A stretch of DNA of 64,000 nucleotides from Deinococcus koreensis (GCF_002901445.1 NZ_PPPD01000001.1:2982501-3046500), one strand, 5' to 3'. Positions 49,501 to 58,292 are shown, counted from the stretch's first letter. Notes: generated by a model from the letters alone, not told the origin. Program-made: numbers and translations.

Positions 49501-50856
49501 GCCCAGGCCCGCTACGCCTCGGGCCGCACCCAGATTCAGGCCAGCGTGCAGCAGCGCGGCGTGGGCTTCACCGACCCCGACGCCGTGGCCCCGGCCCAGC
49601 CCGGCCGCTCGGCCCGCCTCGACGCCCGCGTGGGTCTCACGGACACCCTGAGCCTGCAGGGGAACGCGACCCTGGAGCAGAATCTGGCGGCGGGCAGCGG
49701 GACGGCCAGCGCCGGCGCGGAACTCCGGAACGACTTCTCCGCCTTCAGTGCCGGGCTGGGCCTCGCCGGGCGCTGGGCCTGGGGCGCGGTGAACGCGGCC
49801 GACCTGTACGCCACCGCCAGCGTGGACGTGCCCCTGAGGCCCTTCGGCGTCAGCGCCCGGCAGCGGGTGGGCCTCACGGCCGGCACGGCCTCGGACACGC
49901 TGCTGCAGGCCAGCTACGCCCTGACGCCCAGCCTCTCCCTGACCGCCTCGGAGCTGCTGAGCTACGGCGGCGCGCTCACGCAGCTGCGCTCACAGGCCTT
50001 CTTCGGGGTCAGCGGCCGCTTCGTGAACGCCCAGCTCCTGCGGCGGCGCGCCGGGGCGCCCGAGACCCCCGACACCTTCGGCACCACCAACGTCTCGGCC
50101 GGCTATGAGCTGGACACCCTGGGCGCCCAGGCGGGCCGTTTCCGGGTCGGCCTGGACACCGACGTGCCCCTCACCGAGACCCTGAGTGCCCAGCTCGCCG
50201 CCGAGGTCGACACCACGGCGCGCAGCTCGGTCGCGGTGGGGCTGAACTACGCGCGGGGGAATACGCGCGCCTCGGGCCGCGCCGAGTTCTCGGTCTCGGG
50301 AGGGGGGGTCAAGCAGGTGTACACGGCCTCCGCCGCCCTGCAGCTCAGCCCCGACGTCGTGATCTCGCCCAGCGGCGAGTACGCCGTCCTGGAAGACGGC
50401 ACGCGCGGTTCGCGCTTCTCGCTGGCAGCGGCCTGGCGCGGCGAGCGCTGGAGCCTGCTGACCAACAACGTCCTGCGAGGCGGCTTCTACGGCGATCTGC
50501 TGGAGGGCGAGCTGCGCGCCTCCTACCAGCAGGGCGAACGCCTCTTCATCCGGCCCGGCGCGGCCTACCGCCTGACCGGCGGGGTGTTCACCGGGCAGCT
50601 CGGCCTGGGCGCCACCTACTATGTCACCAACATCTTCGGCGTGGGCGGCAACGTGGCCTACCTGTACCAGCCGGCCACGGGCACCGGCCAGCTCGCTCTG
50701 GGCGCCGAACTCAGCGCGCGGCTCGCGCCGGGGCTGGTCGCCTCGGCCGGCGTGAACGTCCGGGGGTTCAGCGGCCTGGGCAGCACCTCCAAGACCGAGC
50801 CCGGCTATTACCTGCGGCTGGACTACCTCTTCGACGAGACGCTGTTCCGGAAGTAG
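46552..50856 (+). CDS. Large outer-membrane-barrel-like protein coupled to the fibril gene
   Basis: This 1434-residue protein has a signal peptide (ending GRALAQ) and an N-terminal beta-sandwich part to about residue 285. A Pro/Ala/Glu-rich linker of about 90 residues (286-376) is followed by a DUF11-like domain (379-475) and an Ig-like part near 560-670. From about residue 680 the sequence alternates hydrophobic and polar residues in many amphipathic strands, and it ends in an aromatic strand, YYLRLDYLFDETLFRK, as outer-membrane barrels do. The ATG overlaps the fibril gene stop by four bases, so the two are translationally coupled. A role in anchoring or exporting the fibril protein is inferred from coupling only. 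No POTRA or TonB-box motif was found. Confidence 0.78.
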   Translation: MNARRFTSSFIALGLSLALGRALAQPPVIVVSSPGADLALPLSSVGSQLAWAPGPDDYRLVVGSNAPVRLEVYSPDINRADYAARRTPETYYGDELYGSQVYGGKRLGTAFVLRDEAGGEVARRAFGAGTAHRTVALFEGPLRPGRYALGVTSVGDGKNAFALRVSGGARVEASQFTVSTRNKFGQDQLVAFFDLTQTQVGGTLKLLNYDADGPRELELYAVSPQGERRALKVSGSNAWAEDRIEVTPQLLGRWKIVARVLKTTGQFSNAFTFRLRLDEAPVQAVIPTPAPATPPAAEPPPAAPPAQPAAPEPTPPEPAPPEAAPEPPPAEAAPEPVPAPEPAPPPAPAPAAPPAAETPAPAPPAAPVPAPATVRESEVTVYGRLEAIPGTTLAVIVDGLPEGAALVPGSSRLIRDPELDAQTRPTRAWVPDGTEEALPDPVEQGGRLFWVIRAGQSRTFGVAYTLAHTGAIALPARPGLVLGLPSARPVGAARVPGLPETPPLDPASELEAALGVGDLRQLAGEGDLVAALIAAQPLSPNVPSPDTAVTYGPATTLRLTPLRITSDPADAPTLLVEALDAGGQPANDPYVTLSVVPEPVTPDAAPLESGYQVRMVGGQGRVRLSTPGPDPRRAATLDVVRAEARVTNETGTVTSSTRFKLSEVWVRNPAPQETAVEGSPRPAFGVGAVGLELGYAPSSSPAFSVSGSAQGYFRLPVFGDAQLTVAANQQATYSGGVLTASGDLLPPARPFERFPLTGDASVPGSDASSADGFYARLERGPNSLTYGRVNPGFRGLLSRYDPPTQGLQARGAAGGASGTAFAALVPVADQTYRVQGDGTALYLLPNAPVAGGSEQLRVLVFDRDAPSLKLSERVLERGRDYTLDLQSGAVLLSRPLLARDAGGHPQFLAAAYASESASVARELRGGAQVSYESGGFKVTGTALRFSAAASPLFGVAAEYVRGGLGQSLNLGIEGAYSGGFGVAAQARYASGRTQIQASVQQRGVGFTDPDAVAPAQPGRSARLDARVGLTDTLSLQGNATLEQNLAAGSGTASAGAELRNDFSAFSAGLGLAGRWAWGAVNAADLYATASVDVPLRPFGVSARQRVGLTAGTASDTLLQASYALTPSLSLTASELLSYGGALTQLRSQAFFGVSGRFVNAQLLRRRAGAPETPDTFGTTNVSAGYELDTLGAQAGRFRVGLDTDVPLTETLSAQLAAEVDTTARSSVAVGLNYARGNTRASGRAEFSVSGGGVKQVYTASAALQLSPDVVISPSGEYAVLEDGTRGSRFSLAAAWRGERWSLLTNNVLRGGFYGDLLEGELRASYQQGERLFIRPGAAYRLTGGVFTGQLGLGATYYVTNIFGVGGNVAYLYQPATGTGQLALGAELSARLAPGLVASAGVNVRGFSGLGSTSKTEPGYYLRLDYLFDETLFRK

Positions 50857-51082
50857 GTCAGGCCAGAGCCCCGGCGCTGGCCGGCGGTGGGGCCGGACAT
50901 GAAACAGCAGGGTGGGGATGCGGCTGACAGTGCGTTCCCACCCTGTCGTGTCGGCCCGGGCAGATCGGCAGCCGTGTCTCGTCCCACACACCGCGGCGCC
51001 TCTGTCTTGACCCCGTTCTCTGAAACCCGGGTTTCCTGAATTCCGGTCTCTCTATCCCCTGACCTCGGTGAGCCCGGCCGGG
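50857..51082. other. Region between convergent genes with three dyads
   Basis: Three inverted repeats lie here: CAGGGTGGG (50908-50916) with CCCACCCTG (50937-50945), the perfect 14-bp palindrome GAAACCCGGGTTTC (51022-51035), and CCCCTGACC (51056-51064) with GGTCAGGGG (51081-51089), the last overlapping the DUF4388 stop codon. They probably act as terminators; none has a T-run. Confidence 0.5.
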
Positions 51083-51823
51083 TCAGGGGGGTGCGGCCCG
51101 TTCGGGCGGCGTGTCCACCACGTTCAGGTCGGCCTGGACTTCCCAGACCAGATCGCGCCAGACCCAGCCGCTGCCGGGAAAACGCAGGCCCATCTTCAGC
51201 TCGTTCAGCAGCCGGGCGCGGGCCTCGCGGATCGGCATGCCCCCCGCGATCATCTGTCCCAGGGGTTCCAGCGGTTCGGCCACACGGGGCACGCCGCCCG
51301 CGCCCCGGCGCGGCGCCGCGTGCAGTTTCAGGCGGAACCACTCGTAGCGCTCGACCGCCTCCAGCCGCCCGTCGCGCAGGGCCTGGGCCACGAACTGCGC
51401 CACCTCGAAGACCGGCACCTCGGCCTCGCGGGCCGCCGCCCGCACCGAGCGCCCGCCCTCGCGCTCGAACAGCGGCTCGGCCCCCCGGAAGTAGCCGCTG
51501 GGACTGCCGATCACGGCGCACAGCTGGCTCCATTCGTCGCTGGTGCGCGCCCAGTCGGAGATCAGGTGGGTGTAGCCCCCCAGCGCCTGACCGGTGACCG
51601 CCTTTTTGGTGAACGCGAACGAGCCCACCTCGGGAACGAGCGGACTGGCGTACAGCGCCTCCAGGCCCAGCCAGTCGAGGATGCCGCCGGAGACGATCTC
51701 GCCGCCCACGAAGGCCACCGCGTAGGGCACCTCGGCCTGGACATCCAGCACGCCGGTCTGGCGGGTCGAGTGGATCAGTTCCAGCGCGCCCAGCAGCGGG
51801 ATGTCACTCAGGAGGCCCTGCAT
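51083..51823 (-). CDS. DUF4388 (PATAN-like) domain protein
   Basis: This 246-residue protein begins with a DUF4388 domain: MQGLLSDIPLLGALELIHST, TGVLDVQ and FVGGEIVSGGILDWLG. DUF4388/PATAN domains are found in bacterial signalling proteins, often with response regulators or in motility and polar-growth control, and have no known enzyme activity. The remaining 180 residues are helical, with no recognised domain. Its start codon region overlaps the nnr 3' end by 20 bases, so it is probably co-transcribed with nnr. Confidence 0.83.
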   Translation of the reverse strand: MQGLLSDIPLLGALELIHSTRQTGVLDVQAEVPYAVAFVGGEIVSGGILDWLGLEALYASPLVPEVGSFAFTKKAVTGQALGGYTHLISDWARTSDEWSQLCAVIGSPSGYFRGAEPLFEREGGRSVRAAAREAEVPVFEVAQFVAQALRDGRLEAVERYEWFRLKLHAAPRRGAGGVPRVAEPLEPLGQMIAGGMPIREARARLLNELKMGLRFPGSGWVWRDLVWEVQADLNVVDTPPERAAPP

Positions 51824-53348
51824 GGCCTGAAGCTAGCATGACCCCCGCGGAGCGGCAGGCTTGAATGCCGGCCTCCCGGTCGGCCAGGAGATCCGCCCAG
51901 GCGCCCCCGAGTTCCCCGGCCACGTCCGAGGCGATCAACCCGTAGCCGTGCCGCGCCCCGGCGCGCTCACCGGCCCGCGCGTGCAGGCGCACCCCCGCGA
52001 TGGCGGCGCCGGGGGTGTCCAGTCCCTGCCCGAGCAGCGCCGCCAGCACGCCCGAGAGCGTGTCGCCCATGCCGGCGCTGGCCATGCCCGGATGCCCCCC
52101 GCGCGACACGCTCAGGCCCGCCGGGTGGGCCACCACGCTCGGCCCGCCCTTGAGCACCACCACGCCGCCCAGCCGCGACTGCAGGGCTCGCGCCGCCATC
52201 AGTGGGTCACGGGCGACCTCGCGGGTGTCCACTCCCAGCAGCCGGGCCGCCTCGCCGGGGTGGGGCGTCCAGATGCAGCGGTCGTGGCCGGCGCCCGCCA
52301 GCTCGGGCTGCAGCGCGTCGGCGTCCAGCACGGTGGGCACGTTCCAGGACAGCGCCGCGCGGGCCACGGCGGCGGCTTCCGGCCCCAGGCCCATGCCCAC
52401 CGCCAGGGCGCCCGGCAGGGGAGAGCGGCCCAGCTCCAGAAGGGTCGCCGGCCAGTCCGGGTGCCGGCGCACCATCAGCTCCGGCGTGACCAGCGGCACC
52501 TCGGCCAGGGAGTGGATGGTCACCAGACCGGCGCCGGCCCGCAGCGCCCCCACCCCCGCCATCGCCGCCGCGCCCGTGGTGCCGGGGTGCCCGCCCACGA
52601 TCCAGACCCGCCCGGCGCTGCCCTTATGGGCGTCGGCGCGGCGCACGGGCAGCAGCGCGGCGACCTCGGGGTCGCTGGGCCGCGTGGCCTGGGCATGTTC
52701 CTGCACCCATTCCGGCACCACCCGCAGCGGCAGCAGCGTGACCTGTCCGGCCCGCGCGGCGGCCGCGCCGAACAGCAGGGCTGGCTTCCAGCCCATGAAG
52801 GTGACCGTGTGGTCGGCCTGAACCACCTCGTCCGTCACCTCCGACGAGGCCGCGTCCAGGCCGCTGGGCAGGTCGATGGCGACCACCCGCCGATCCGCGC
52901 GCTGCTCCCGCCAGCGCTGCACCTGGGCCAGCCACTGGGCCAGGGCTGGGCGCACGGGGGGCGTGAAACCGGTGCCCAGCAGGCCGTCGACCACCACGCC
53001 GGCTCCGGCCAGCGCCCGGCGCAGGCTACGGGGGCTGAGGAGTCCGGTCTCGCCCCCGACCGAGCGCCAGCGCCGACGGTTCAGGCGGGTCAGCGGGTGC
53101 GTCGACGGCAGGGCCAGCACGTCCACGTCGCGCCCCAGCACCTGCAGGTGGCGGGCCGCCACGAAGGCGTCGCCCCCGTTCGCTCCGCCCCCGGCCAGCA
53201 GCAGCACCCGGCCCCCCGGATAGTGCGCGTGCAGGACATCGGCCACGCCGCGCCCGGCCTCCTCCATGGCCAGGTCGAGCAGCCCCGCGCGCTCCAGCCG
53301 CTCGTCGACCCGCCGCGCCCCCTGGGGGCTCAGGACGAATGCGGTCAC
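51804..53348 (-). CDS. nnr: Bifunctional NAD(P)H-hydrate epimerase/dehydratase (Nnr)
   Basis: This enzyme repairs hydrated NADH and NADPH: the N-terminal epimerase interconverts R and S forms, and the C-terminal dehydratase restores NAD(P)H at the cost of ADP or ATP. The 514 residues show the epimerase motifs GGGANGGDAFVAARHL (GNGNNGGD in most homologues) and AIDLPSGLDA, then the dehydratase with KGSAGRVWIVGGHPGTTGA, LDADALQPE and GMASAGMGDTLSGVLAALL. The first motif is slightly divergent (GGANGGD). It overlaps the DUF4388 gene by 20 bases and lies 18 bases downstream of a TPR gene. Confidence 0.95.
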   Translation of the reverse strand: MTAFVLSPQGARRVDERLERAGLLDLAMEEAGRGVADVLHAHYPGGRVLLLAGGGANGGDAFVAARHLQVLGRDVDVLALPSTHPLTRLNRRRWRSVGGETGLLSPRSLRRALAGAGVVVDGLLGTGFTPPVRPALAQWLAQVQRWREQRADRRVVAIDLPSGLDAASSEVTDEVVQADHTVTFMGWKPALLFGAAAARAGQVTLLPLRVVPEWVQEHAQATRPSDPEVAALLPVRRADAHKGSAGRVWIVGGHPGTTGAAAMAGVGALRAGAGLVTIHSLAEVPLVTPELMVRRHPDWPATLLELGRSPLPGALAVGMGLGPEAAAVARAALSWNVPTVLDADALQPELAGAGHDRCIWTPHPGEAARLLGVDTREVARDPLMAARALQSRLGGVVVLKGGPSVVAHPAGLSVSRGGHPGMASAGMGDTLSGVLAALLGQGLDTPGAAIAGVRLHARAGERAGARHGYGLIASDVAGELGGAWADLLADREAGIQACRSAGVMLASGHAGPPE

Positions 53349-53366
53349 GGCCCGGCCACCTCCGGC

Positions 53367-54200
53367 TCAGCTCAGCGCGCCGCGCAGGGCCAGGACGATG
53401 ACCACGGCGACCAGCGCGAGCACGCCCCAGCGCAGCCATTTGAGCAGCGGACTGACCGAGAACTGCTCGCGCATCTCCGCGTCGGTGTCCTCCTTGGAGC
53501 GGCGCATCCCCAGCCGCTGGCCGCGCCGGATCGAGCTGACGGATTCCCCGACCCGGCCCTGGCGGCGCAGCGCCACCCCCAGGTTGTGATGGGCACCGTC
53601 GTAGTCGGGGTGGATCTTCAGGGCCTGACGGTAGCGGGCCTCGGCCTCCGCGCTCTGGCCGGCCTCCAGATCGAGGTTGCCCAGGTTGGTCAGCGCCCGG
53701 TAGTGGGCGGGATCGGCCAGCAGCGCTTCCTCGAAGTGGGCGCGGGCGCCCGCCGTGTCGTCCAGCAGGGCCGCCTGCACGCCCAGTGAGTTCAGCGCCT
53801 CGGCGCGGGTCAGGCCCAGTTCCAGCGCGGGCGCCAGCCGGGCCTCCAGGCTCTGCGCCACCTCGCCCCTGGGCGCCGGGCGGCTGTCCAGCGCGGCGAC
53901 GGCCCGTTCCAGGGCGGCCGGGTCGAGCAGCCGGCGCAGCACGCTCAGCTCGCCCGCCGGGGCGTCCTGTATGGCCCGCTTCAGGTCGGCCAGGGCGCGT
54001 CGGGCCGCCGGGTAGCGGCGTGCCCGCAGGCCCTCCTGAATGCCGACCACCGCGCTCAGGGCCTCCTGCACGTCCGGATCGGCGCCGGACAGCCGGGCGG
54101 TGGCCAGCGCGCGGCGCCACTCGGCGGCGTGGATCAGTTCGTTCAGGTCGGGCAGTGCAGTGGCGGGAGCGCTCAGGCCGACCCCGGCGGGTTCCGTCAT
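53367..54200 (-). CDS. TPR protein with C-terminal membrane anchor
   Basis: This 277-residue protein has helical repeats, clearest in ALTNLGNLDLEAGQSAEAE, YRQALKIHPDYDGAHHNLG and VALRRQGRVGESVSSI (residues about 155-215), a tetratricopeptide pattern. The C-terminal 25 residues form one membrane helix (LLKWLRWGVLALVAVVIVLAL), so it is probably a tail-anchored scaffold facing the cytoplasm. The partner is unknown. The ATG at 54200 follows TATACT by exactly 7 bases, so it is leaderless. It is followed by nnr (18-base gap) and the DUF4388 gene, forming a likely three-gene operon. Confidence 0.85.
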   Translation of the reverse strand: MTEPAGVGLSAPATALPDLNELIHAAEWRRALATARLSGADPDVQEALSAVVGIQEGLRARRYPAARRALADLKRAIQDAPAGELSVLRRLLDPAALERAVAALDSRPAPRGEVAQSLEARLAPALELGLTRAEALNSLGVQAALLDDTAGARAHFEEALLADPAHYRALTNLGNLDLEAGQSAEAEARYRQALKIHPDYDGAHHNLGVALRRQGRVGESVSSIRRGQRLGMRRSKEDTDAEMREQFSVSPLLKWLRWGVLALVAVVIVLALRGALS

Positions 54201-54207
54201 GCCTGCA

Positions 54208-54213
54208 AGTATA
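54208..54213 (-). promoter_or_regulatory. -10 box of the TPR-nnr-DUF4388 operon (leaderless)
   Basis: On the minus strand TATACT, 7 bases, then the ATG at 54200. It is the best -10 match of this class in the window. Confidence 0.6.
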
Positions 54214-54700
54214 GGGGCGGGGCCGGCGGGACAATCGTGCCGCCACCGCGGATCGGCAGCAGGCAGGCTCGCGGGAAGGGCATGGTCGGTGTCTCTGACG
54301 GACAGTGGCCGATGGGGAGCCGAAAAGGGCGTTCTGGCCGGCTTTTCTATCGCCAGATCACCGGTCTTTGTCCCTCCTCTTGTGGGCGACCCGGAGAGCT
54401 GCACAGCACAGGGTCGGCGTCGCGGGCTGAGCCTGCCTTCGAGTTGGGCGATGAACGACCACCCCTCGTCCAACCCCGGTGGGTCTCGTCTTACGTCAGA
54501 CCTTCCCGGCGGGAGGGTTTCGGAGGGGCTGACCCGGACAGGAGCGAGGCAAGAGGGCACTTGGCAGCGTCGACTGGACGAGGCATGGTGCGTCTGCCCC
54601 GGCCCGCGCCTGCGGTGGCCCGGCATATACTGATGCGCTCAGCGCGCCGCCCGGTGTCGCCACCCCCTTCCCGCTCCAGCGGGTGAGCCCCGGAGGAGCC
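54214..54700. other. Intergenic region upstream of rsmA
   Basis: 487 bases with no credible gene. It contains GGAGGGTTTCGGAG (54512-54525), which also occurs at 13839-13852 in another intergenic region. The rsmA -10 box TATACT is at 54626-54631 (GGCATATACT context). The rest has no recognisable RNA or repeat. Confidence 0.45.
54626..54631 (+). promoter_or_regulatory. -10 box of rsmA
   Basis: TATACT matches the consensus in 5 of 6 positions. It lies 69 bases before the GTG at 54701, leaving a leader of about 60 bases that ends with GGAGGAG. Confidence 0.5.
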
Positions 54701-55591
54701 GTGACCCAGCCCGATCCAGTTTCCGCCCCCACCGAGTCCCAGCACGAAGGCACGCCGGCCACCAGAACGGTGCCCCTGCACTCGCCCGCCCGCGTGCGCG
54801 AACTGCTGGCCCGCCACGGCCTGCGCCCGACCAAGAGCCTGGGGCAGAACTTCCTGATCGACGGCAACATCCTGCGCGCCATCGCCGAGGCGGGCGGGGC
54901 CGGGGCCGGCGGGCACGTGCTGGAGGTCGGCCCCGGCCTGGGCGTCCTCAGCGCCGAGATCGCCTCGCGCGGCGCGCGGGTCACGGCGCTGGAAAAAGAC
55001 GAGCGCCTGCGGCCGGTGCTGGCCGAGACCCTCCAGGGGCTGGACGTCACGGTGGTCTGGGGCGACGCGCTGGACTTCGATTACGCCGGCCTGCCCGGCG
55101 GCACCCGGGTCATCGCCAACCTGCCCTACTACATCACGGGGCCGCTGCTGAGCCGCTTCATGCGGGCCGCGCCCATCGTGTCGGCCACCGTCCTGGTGCA
55201 GAAGGAAGTGGCCCAGCGGCTGGTGTCCCCGCCGGGCAGCGACAGCTACGGCTTCCTCAGCGCCCTGGCGGCCCTGTACGGCAGCGTGCGCCACGTGCGG
55301 GACGTGCCCAAGGGGGCCTTCCTGCCCGCGCCGGACGTGACCAGCTCGGTGATCCGCCTGGACTTCGACCGCTCCCGCCCGCCCCCGCCGCCCGAACTGG
55401 AGCGCTTCGTCGAGGCCGCGCTGCACCACCGCCGCAAGACCCTGCGCAACAACCTGCGGATGGTCGGCCACGACGCGGCGCAGATCGACGGGGCCCTGGC
55501 GGACATTGGCCTGCGCCCCGACGTCCGCGCCGAGGACGTGCCCCTGGCTGCACTGGAAGCGGTCGCCCGGAAACTGGGCGTGATACGGTAA
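54701..55591 (+). CDS. rsmA: 16S rRNA dimethyladenosine transferase RsmA (KsgA)
   Basis: RsmA dimethylates A1518 and A1519 of 16S rRNA as a late 30S maturation checkpoint. It has 296 residues: RPTKSLGQNFLIDGNILRAI, the SAM-binding EVGPGLGVLSAEI, the ALEKDERL acidic loop, and the catalytic NLPYYI motif, followed by SSVIRLDF and HHRRKTLRNNL. The GTG at 54701 follows GGAGGAG; an in-frame GTG 18 bases upstream (54683) is possible. There is an unusual N-terminal extension of about 30 residues before LLARHGL. Confidence 0.96.
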   Translation: MTQPDPVSAPTESQHEGTPATRTVPLHSPARVRELLARHGLRPTKSLGQNFLIDGNILRAIAEAGGAGAGGHVLEVGPGLGVLSAEIASRGARVTALEKDERLRPVLAETLQGLDVTVVWGDALDFDYAGLPGGTRVIANLPYYITGPLLSRFMRAAPIVSATVLVQKEVAQRLVSPPGSDSYGFLSALAALYGSVRHVRDVPKGAFLPAPDVTSSVIRLDFDRSRPPPPPELERFVEAALHHRRKTLRNNLRMVGHDAAQIDGALADIGLRPDVRAEDVPLAALEAVARKLGVIR

Positions 55592-55681
55592 CCGCAGCTC
55601 TACACCTGATTTCCACCCGAGTAGTCGAGTTCCTGTTCATCCCCACAAGGGCCAGTCCAGCCGGCCCTGGAGGTCTCCACC

Positions 55682-56623
55682 GTGAAGTTCTACGTTATTG
55701 GCGATGTCACCGTCGACCACCTCTACCACCTTGATCACCTGCCCCGGCCCGGCGAGGAAGTCACGCCCCTGCGCTCCAGCATGAAGCCGGGCGGCGCGGG
55801 CGGCACCATCAGCGTCACGCTGGCCCGGCTGGGGCACACGGTCACGCTGGCGGCGCGGGTCGGCTCCGACCCCTTCGCCGAGTACGCCATGAGCCAGGTG
55901 CGCCTCAGCGGCGTGGGCATGGGCGCCATCCAGCAGGACGAGCGGCACCTGACCAGCACCATCACGGTCATGCAGACCGAGCACGGCGAGCGCACCATGA
56001 TCAGCGACGGCGCCGCCAACCGGCAGCTCGATCCGGCCAAACTGAAGAAGAAGGACATCGAGGCCAGCGACGCCCTGATCGTGAACGCCTACAGCCTCAT
56101 CGAGGGGCCGCAGCGCGAGTACTCCCTGCAGGCCATCGAGTACGCCCGCGCCGCGAAGAGGGCGGTGCCGGTGTTCATCGACCTGGGCACCGGCGCCGTG
56201 AACAAGGCCCGCACCAGCCTGCTGGACGACGTGATCGGCGCGGACTACCTGAGCCTGAACCAGCACGAACTGCAGGCCCTGACCGGCACGGGTTCCATCA
56301 GCGCGGCGCTGGCCAAACTCGGGCAGGCGGGGGCGCAGCGCGTGGTCGTCAAGGTCGGCAAGATGGGCTCCATTACCTGGACGCCGACCGAGACCGAACT
56401 GGTGGACGCCGTGCTGCCCGAGGGCGACGTCGTGGACTCGACGGGCGCGGGCGACACCTTCACCGCCACCTTCGCGCACGCCGTCCTGGGGGGGCTGAGC
56501 ATGGCCCAGGCCGCGAAAGCCGCGAACGCCGCCGGGGCGCTGGCCGCCACCAGCGTGGGCGCGCAGGAACGGCCCATCACGGCCGCCGATCTGGCCGACG
56601 TGCTGCCCAAAGCCAAGAAGTAG
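55682..56623 (+). CDS. PfkB-family carbohydrate kinase
   Basis: This 313-residue ribokinase-like sugar or nucleoside kinase has the N-terminal VIGDVTVDHLYHLDHLPRPG, the substrate-binding PGGAGGTISVTLARLG (first PfkB signature region) and the C-terminal VVDSTGAGDTFTATFA with the catalytic aspartate in GAGD. The substrate cannot be decided between fructose, ribose, a nucleoside or another sugar. GTG at 55682 has GGAGG 8 bases upstream. It stands between rsmA and gamma-glutamyltransferase, each with its own likely promoter. Confidence 0.9.
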   Translation: MKFYVIGDVTVDHLYHLDHLPRPGEEVTPLRSSMKPGGAGGTISVTLARLGHTVTLAARVGSDPFAEYAMSQVRLSGVGMGAIQQDERHLTSTITVMQTEHGERTMISDGAANRQLDPAKLKKKDIEASDALIVNAYSLIEGPQREYSLQAIEYARAAKRAVPVFIDLGTGAVNKARTSLLDDVIGADYLSLNQHELQALTGTGSISAALAKLGQAGAQRVVVKVGKMGSITWTPTETELVDAVLPEGDVVDSTGAGDTFTATFAHAVLGGLSMAQAAKAANAAGALAATSVGAQERPITAADLADVLPKAKK

Positions 56624-56687
56624 GCTCCACGGTTCCCCGCCCCCAGGCGCCGCCGTGGCCTGGGGGCGAACTTGCTAGCCTGCGGCC

Positions 56688-58292
56688 ATGTCCTACCAAC
56701 CCGATACGCTGGCTCCGCGCCGCCCGGTCTACGCTGCGCGCGGCATGGTCGCCACCGGACAACCCCTGGCAGCCCAGGCGGGCCTGAGCATCCTGCAGGC
56801 GGGCGGCAACGCCATCGACGCCGCGATCGCCACGGCGGCGGCCCTGACCGTCGTGGAGCCGACCAGCAACGGCCTGGGCGGCGACCTCTTCGCGCTGGTC
56901 TGGACCGGGGGTGAGCTGCACGGCCTGAACGCCAGCGGGGCGGCCCCCGCCGCGCTGAGCCTGGAGGCGCTGCAGGAGCGCCACGGCGGCGAGATGCCCC
57001 GCCACGGCTGGACGCCCGTCACCGTGCCCGGCGGCGTGCGCGGCTGGGCCGACCTGCACGCCCGTTTCGGACGCCTGGAGTTCGCGCAGGTGCTGGCCCC
57101 GGCGATCCGGTACGCGCGGGACGGCTACCCGCTCTCGCCCGTGCTGGCGGCCGGCTGGGCGCGCGCCATCCAGATCTACCGCGCCCTGGAGGCGCCCCTG
57201 CTGGACGAATGGTTCCGCACCTTCGCCCCAGACGGCTTCTCCCCGGCCCCGGGAGCCCTGTGGCGCAGCGAGGCCCACGCCCGCACCCTGGAGGCCATCG
57301 CGGCCAGCCACGGCGAGGCCTTCTACAGCGGCGACCTGGCCGCGCGGATCGACGCTCACGCCCGCGCGACCGGCGGCCTGCTGCGCGCGGCCGACCTGGC
57401 GGCCCACCGCTCGGAGTGGGTCACGCCGATCCACACGGACTACCTGGATCACCGTGTCTATGAGATTCCACCCAACGGCCAGGGGATCGCCGCGCTGATC
57501 GCCCTCAACGTGCTGCGGGATCTTCCCCTGCCCGGGCGCCGGGACGATCCCGAGGGCCTGCACCTGCAGATCGAGGCCATGAAACGGGGCTTCCACGACG
57601 CGCACCGCTTCGTGGGCGACCCCCGGCACGCTCCGGTGGATGTCCAGTCCCTGCTCTCGGAGGCGAACGCGGCCGCCCACCGCTCCCTGCTGGGCACGGT
57701 CGCCCACGACCCGGCCACCCGCGCGCCGGGCACCGGCGGCACCGTGTATCTGGCGACCGCCGACGACGCCGGGAACATGGTCAGCCTGATCCAGAGCAAC
57801 TACATGGGCTTCGGCTCCGGCGTGGTCGTGCCCGGCACCGGCGTGGCCCTGCACAACCGGGGCCACAACTTCAGCCTGGAGGCCGGGCACCCGAACGTGC
57901 TCGCGCCCGGCAAACGCCCCTACCACACCATCATCCCCGGCTTCCTGGGCCGCACGGACGGCACCCCGGTCGGCCCGTTCGGCGTCATGGGCGGCTTCAT
58001 GCAGCCCCAGGGGCATCTGCAGGTCGTGCTGAACACCGTGCGCTACGGCATGAACCCGCAGCAGGCCCTGGACGCCCCGCGCTGGCAGTGGCACAGCGGC
58101 CTGCAGGTCGAGGTCGAGCCCGCCCTGGGCACCGGCCTGTCCCGCGAGCTGGCGCGGCGGGGGCACGGGATCACCGTGGGGCTGGAGCCCGGAAGCTTCG
58201 GGCGCGGCCAGATGATCCGCCGCAGCGCGGACACCGGGGTGCTGGAAGGCGGCACCGAGAGCCGGACGGACGGCCATATCGCCGCGTACTGA
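56688..58292 (+). CDS. Gamma-glutamyltransferase
   Basis: This 534-residue Ntn-hydrolase of the gamma-glutamyltransferase/gamma-glutamyl hydrolase family cleaves itself at a catalytic threonine, Thr352 in GTGGTVYLATADDAG. The oxyanion and substrate region SNYMGFGSGVVVPGTGV follows. Typical GGT features include GLSILQAGGNAIDAAIATAAAL and GLGGDLFALV at the N-terminus, and PFGVMGGFMQPQGHLQV. There is no signal peptide, so it is probably cytoplasmic, unlike E. coli Ggt; cytoplasmic family members can be acylases or oligopeptide-handling enzymes. It starts 65 bases after the PfkB kinase. Confidence 0.9.
   Translation: MSYQPDTLAPRRPVYAARGMVATGQPLAAQAGLSILQAGGNAIDAAIATAAALTVVEPTSNGLGGDLFALVWTGGELHGLNASGAAPAALSLEALQERHGGEMPRHGWTPVTVPGGVRGWADLHARFGRLEFAQVLAPAIRYARDGYPLSPVLAAGWARAIQIYRALEAPLLDEWFRTFAPDGFSPAPGALWRSEAHARTLEAIAASHGEAFYSGDLAARIDAHARATGGLLRAADLAAHRSEWVTPIHTDYLDHRVYEIPPNGQGIAALIALNVLRDLPLPGRRDDPEGLHLQIEAMKRGFHDAHRFVGDPRHAPVDVQSLLSEANAAAHRSLLGTVAHDPATRAPGTGGTVYLATADDAGNMVSLIQSNYMGFGSGVVVPGTGVALHNRGHNFSLEAGHPNVLAPGKRPYHTIIPGFLGRTDGTPVGPFGVMGGFMQPQGHLQVVLNTVRYGMNPQQALDAPRWQWHSGLQVEVEPALGTGLSRELARRGHGITVGLEPGSFGRGQMIRRSADTGVLEGGTESRTDGHIAAY

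Noticed and set aside
54214..54700. Possible tRNA or riboswitch upstream of rsmA
   Set aside because: No T-loop GTTCGA context, no cloverleaf pairing and no recognisable aptamer core could be found.
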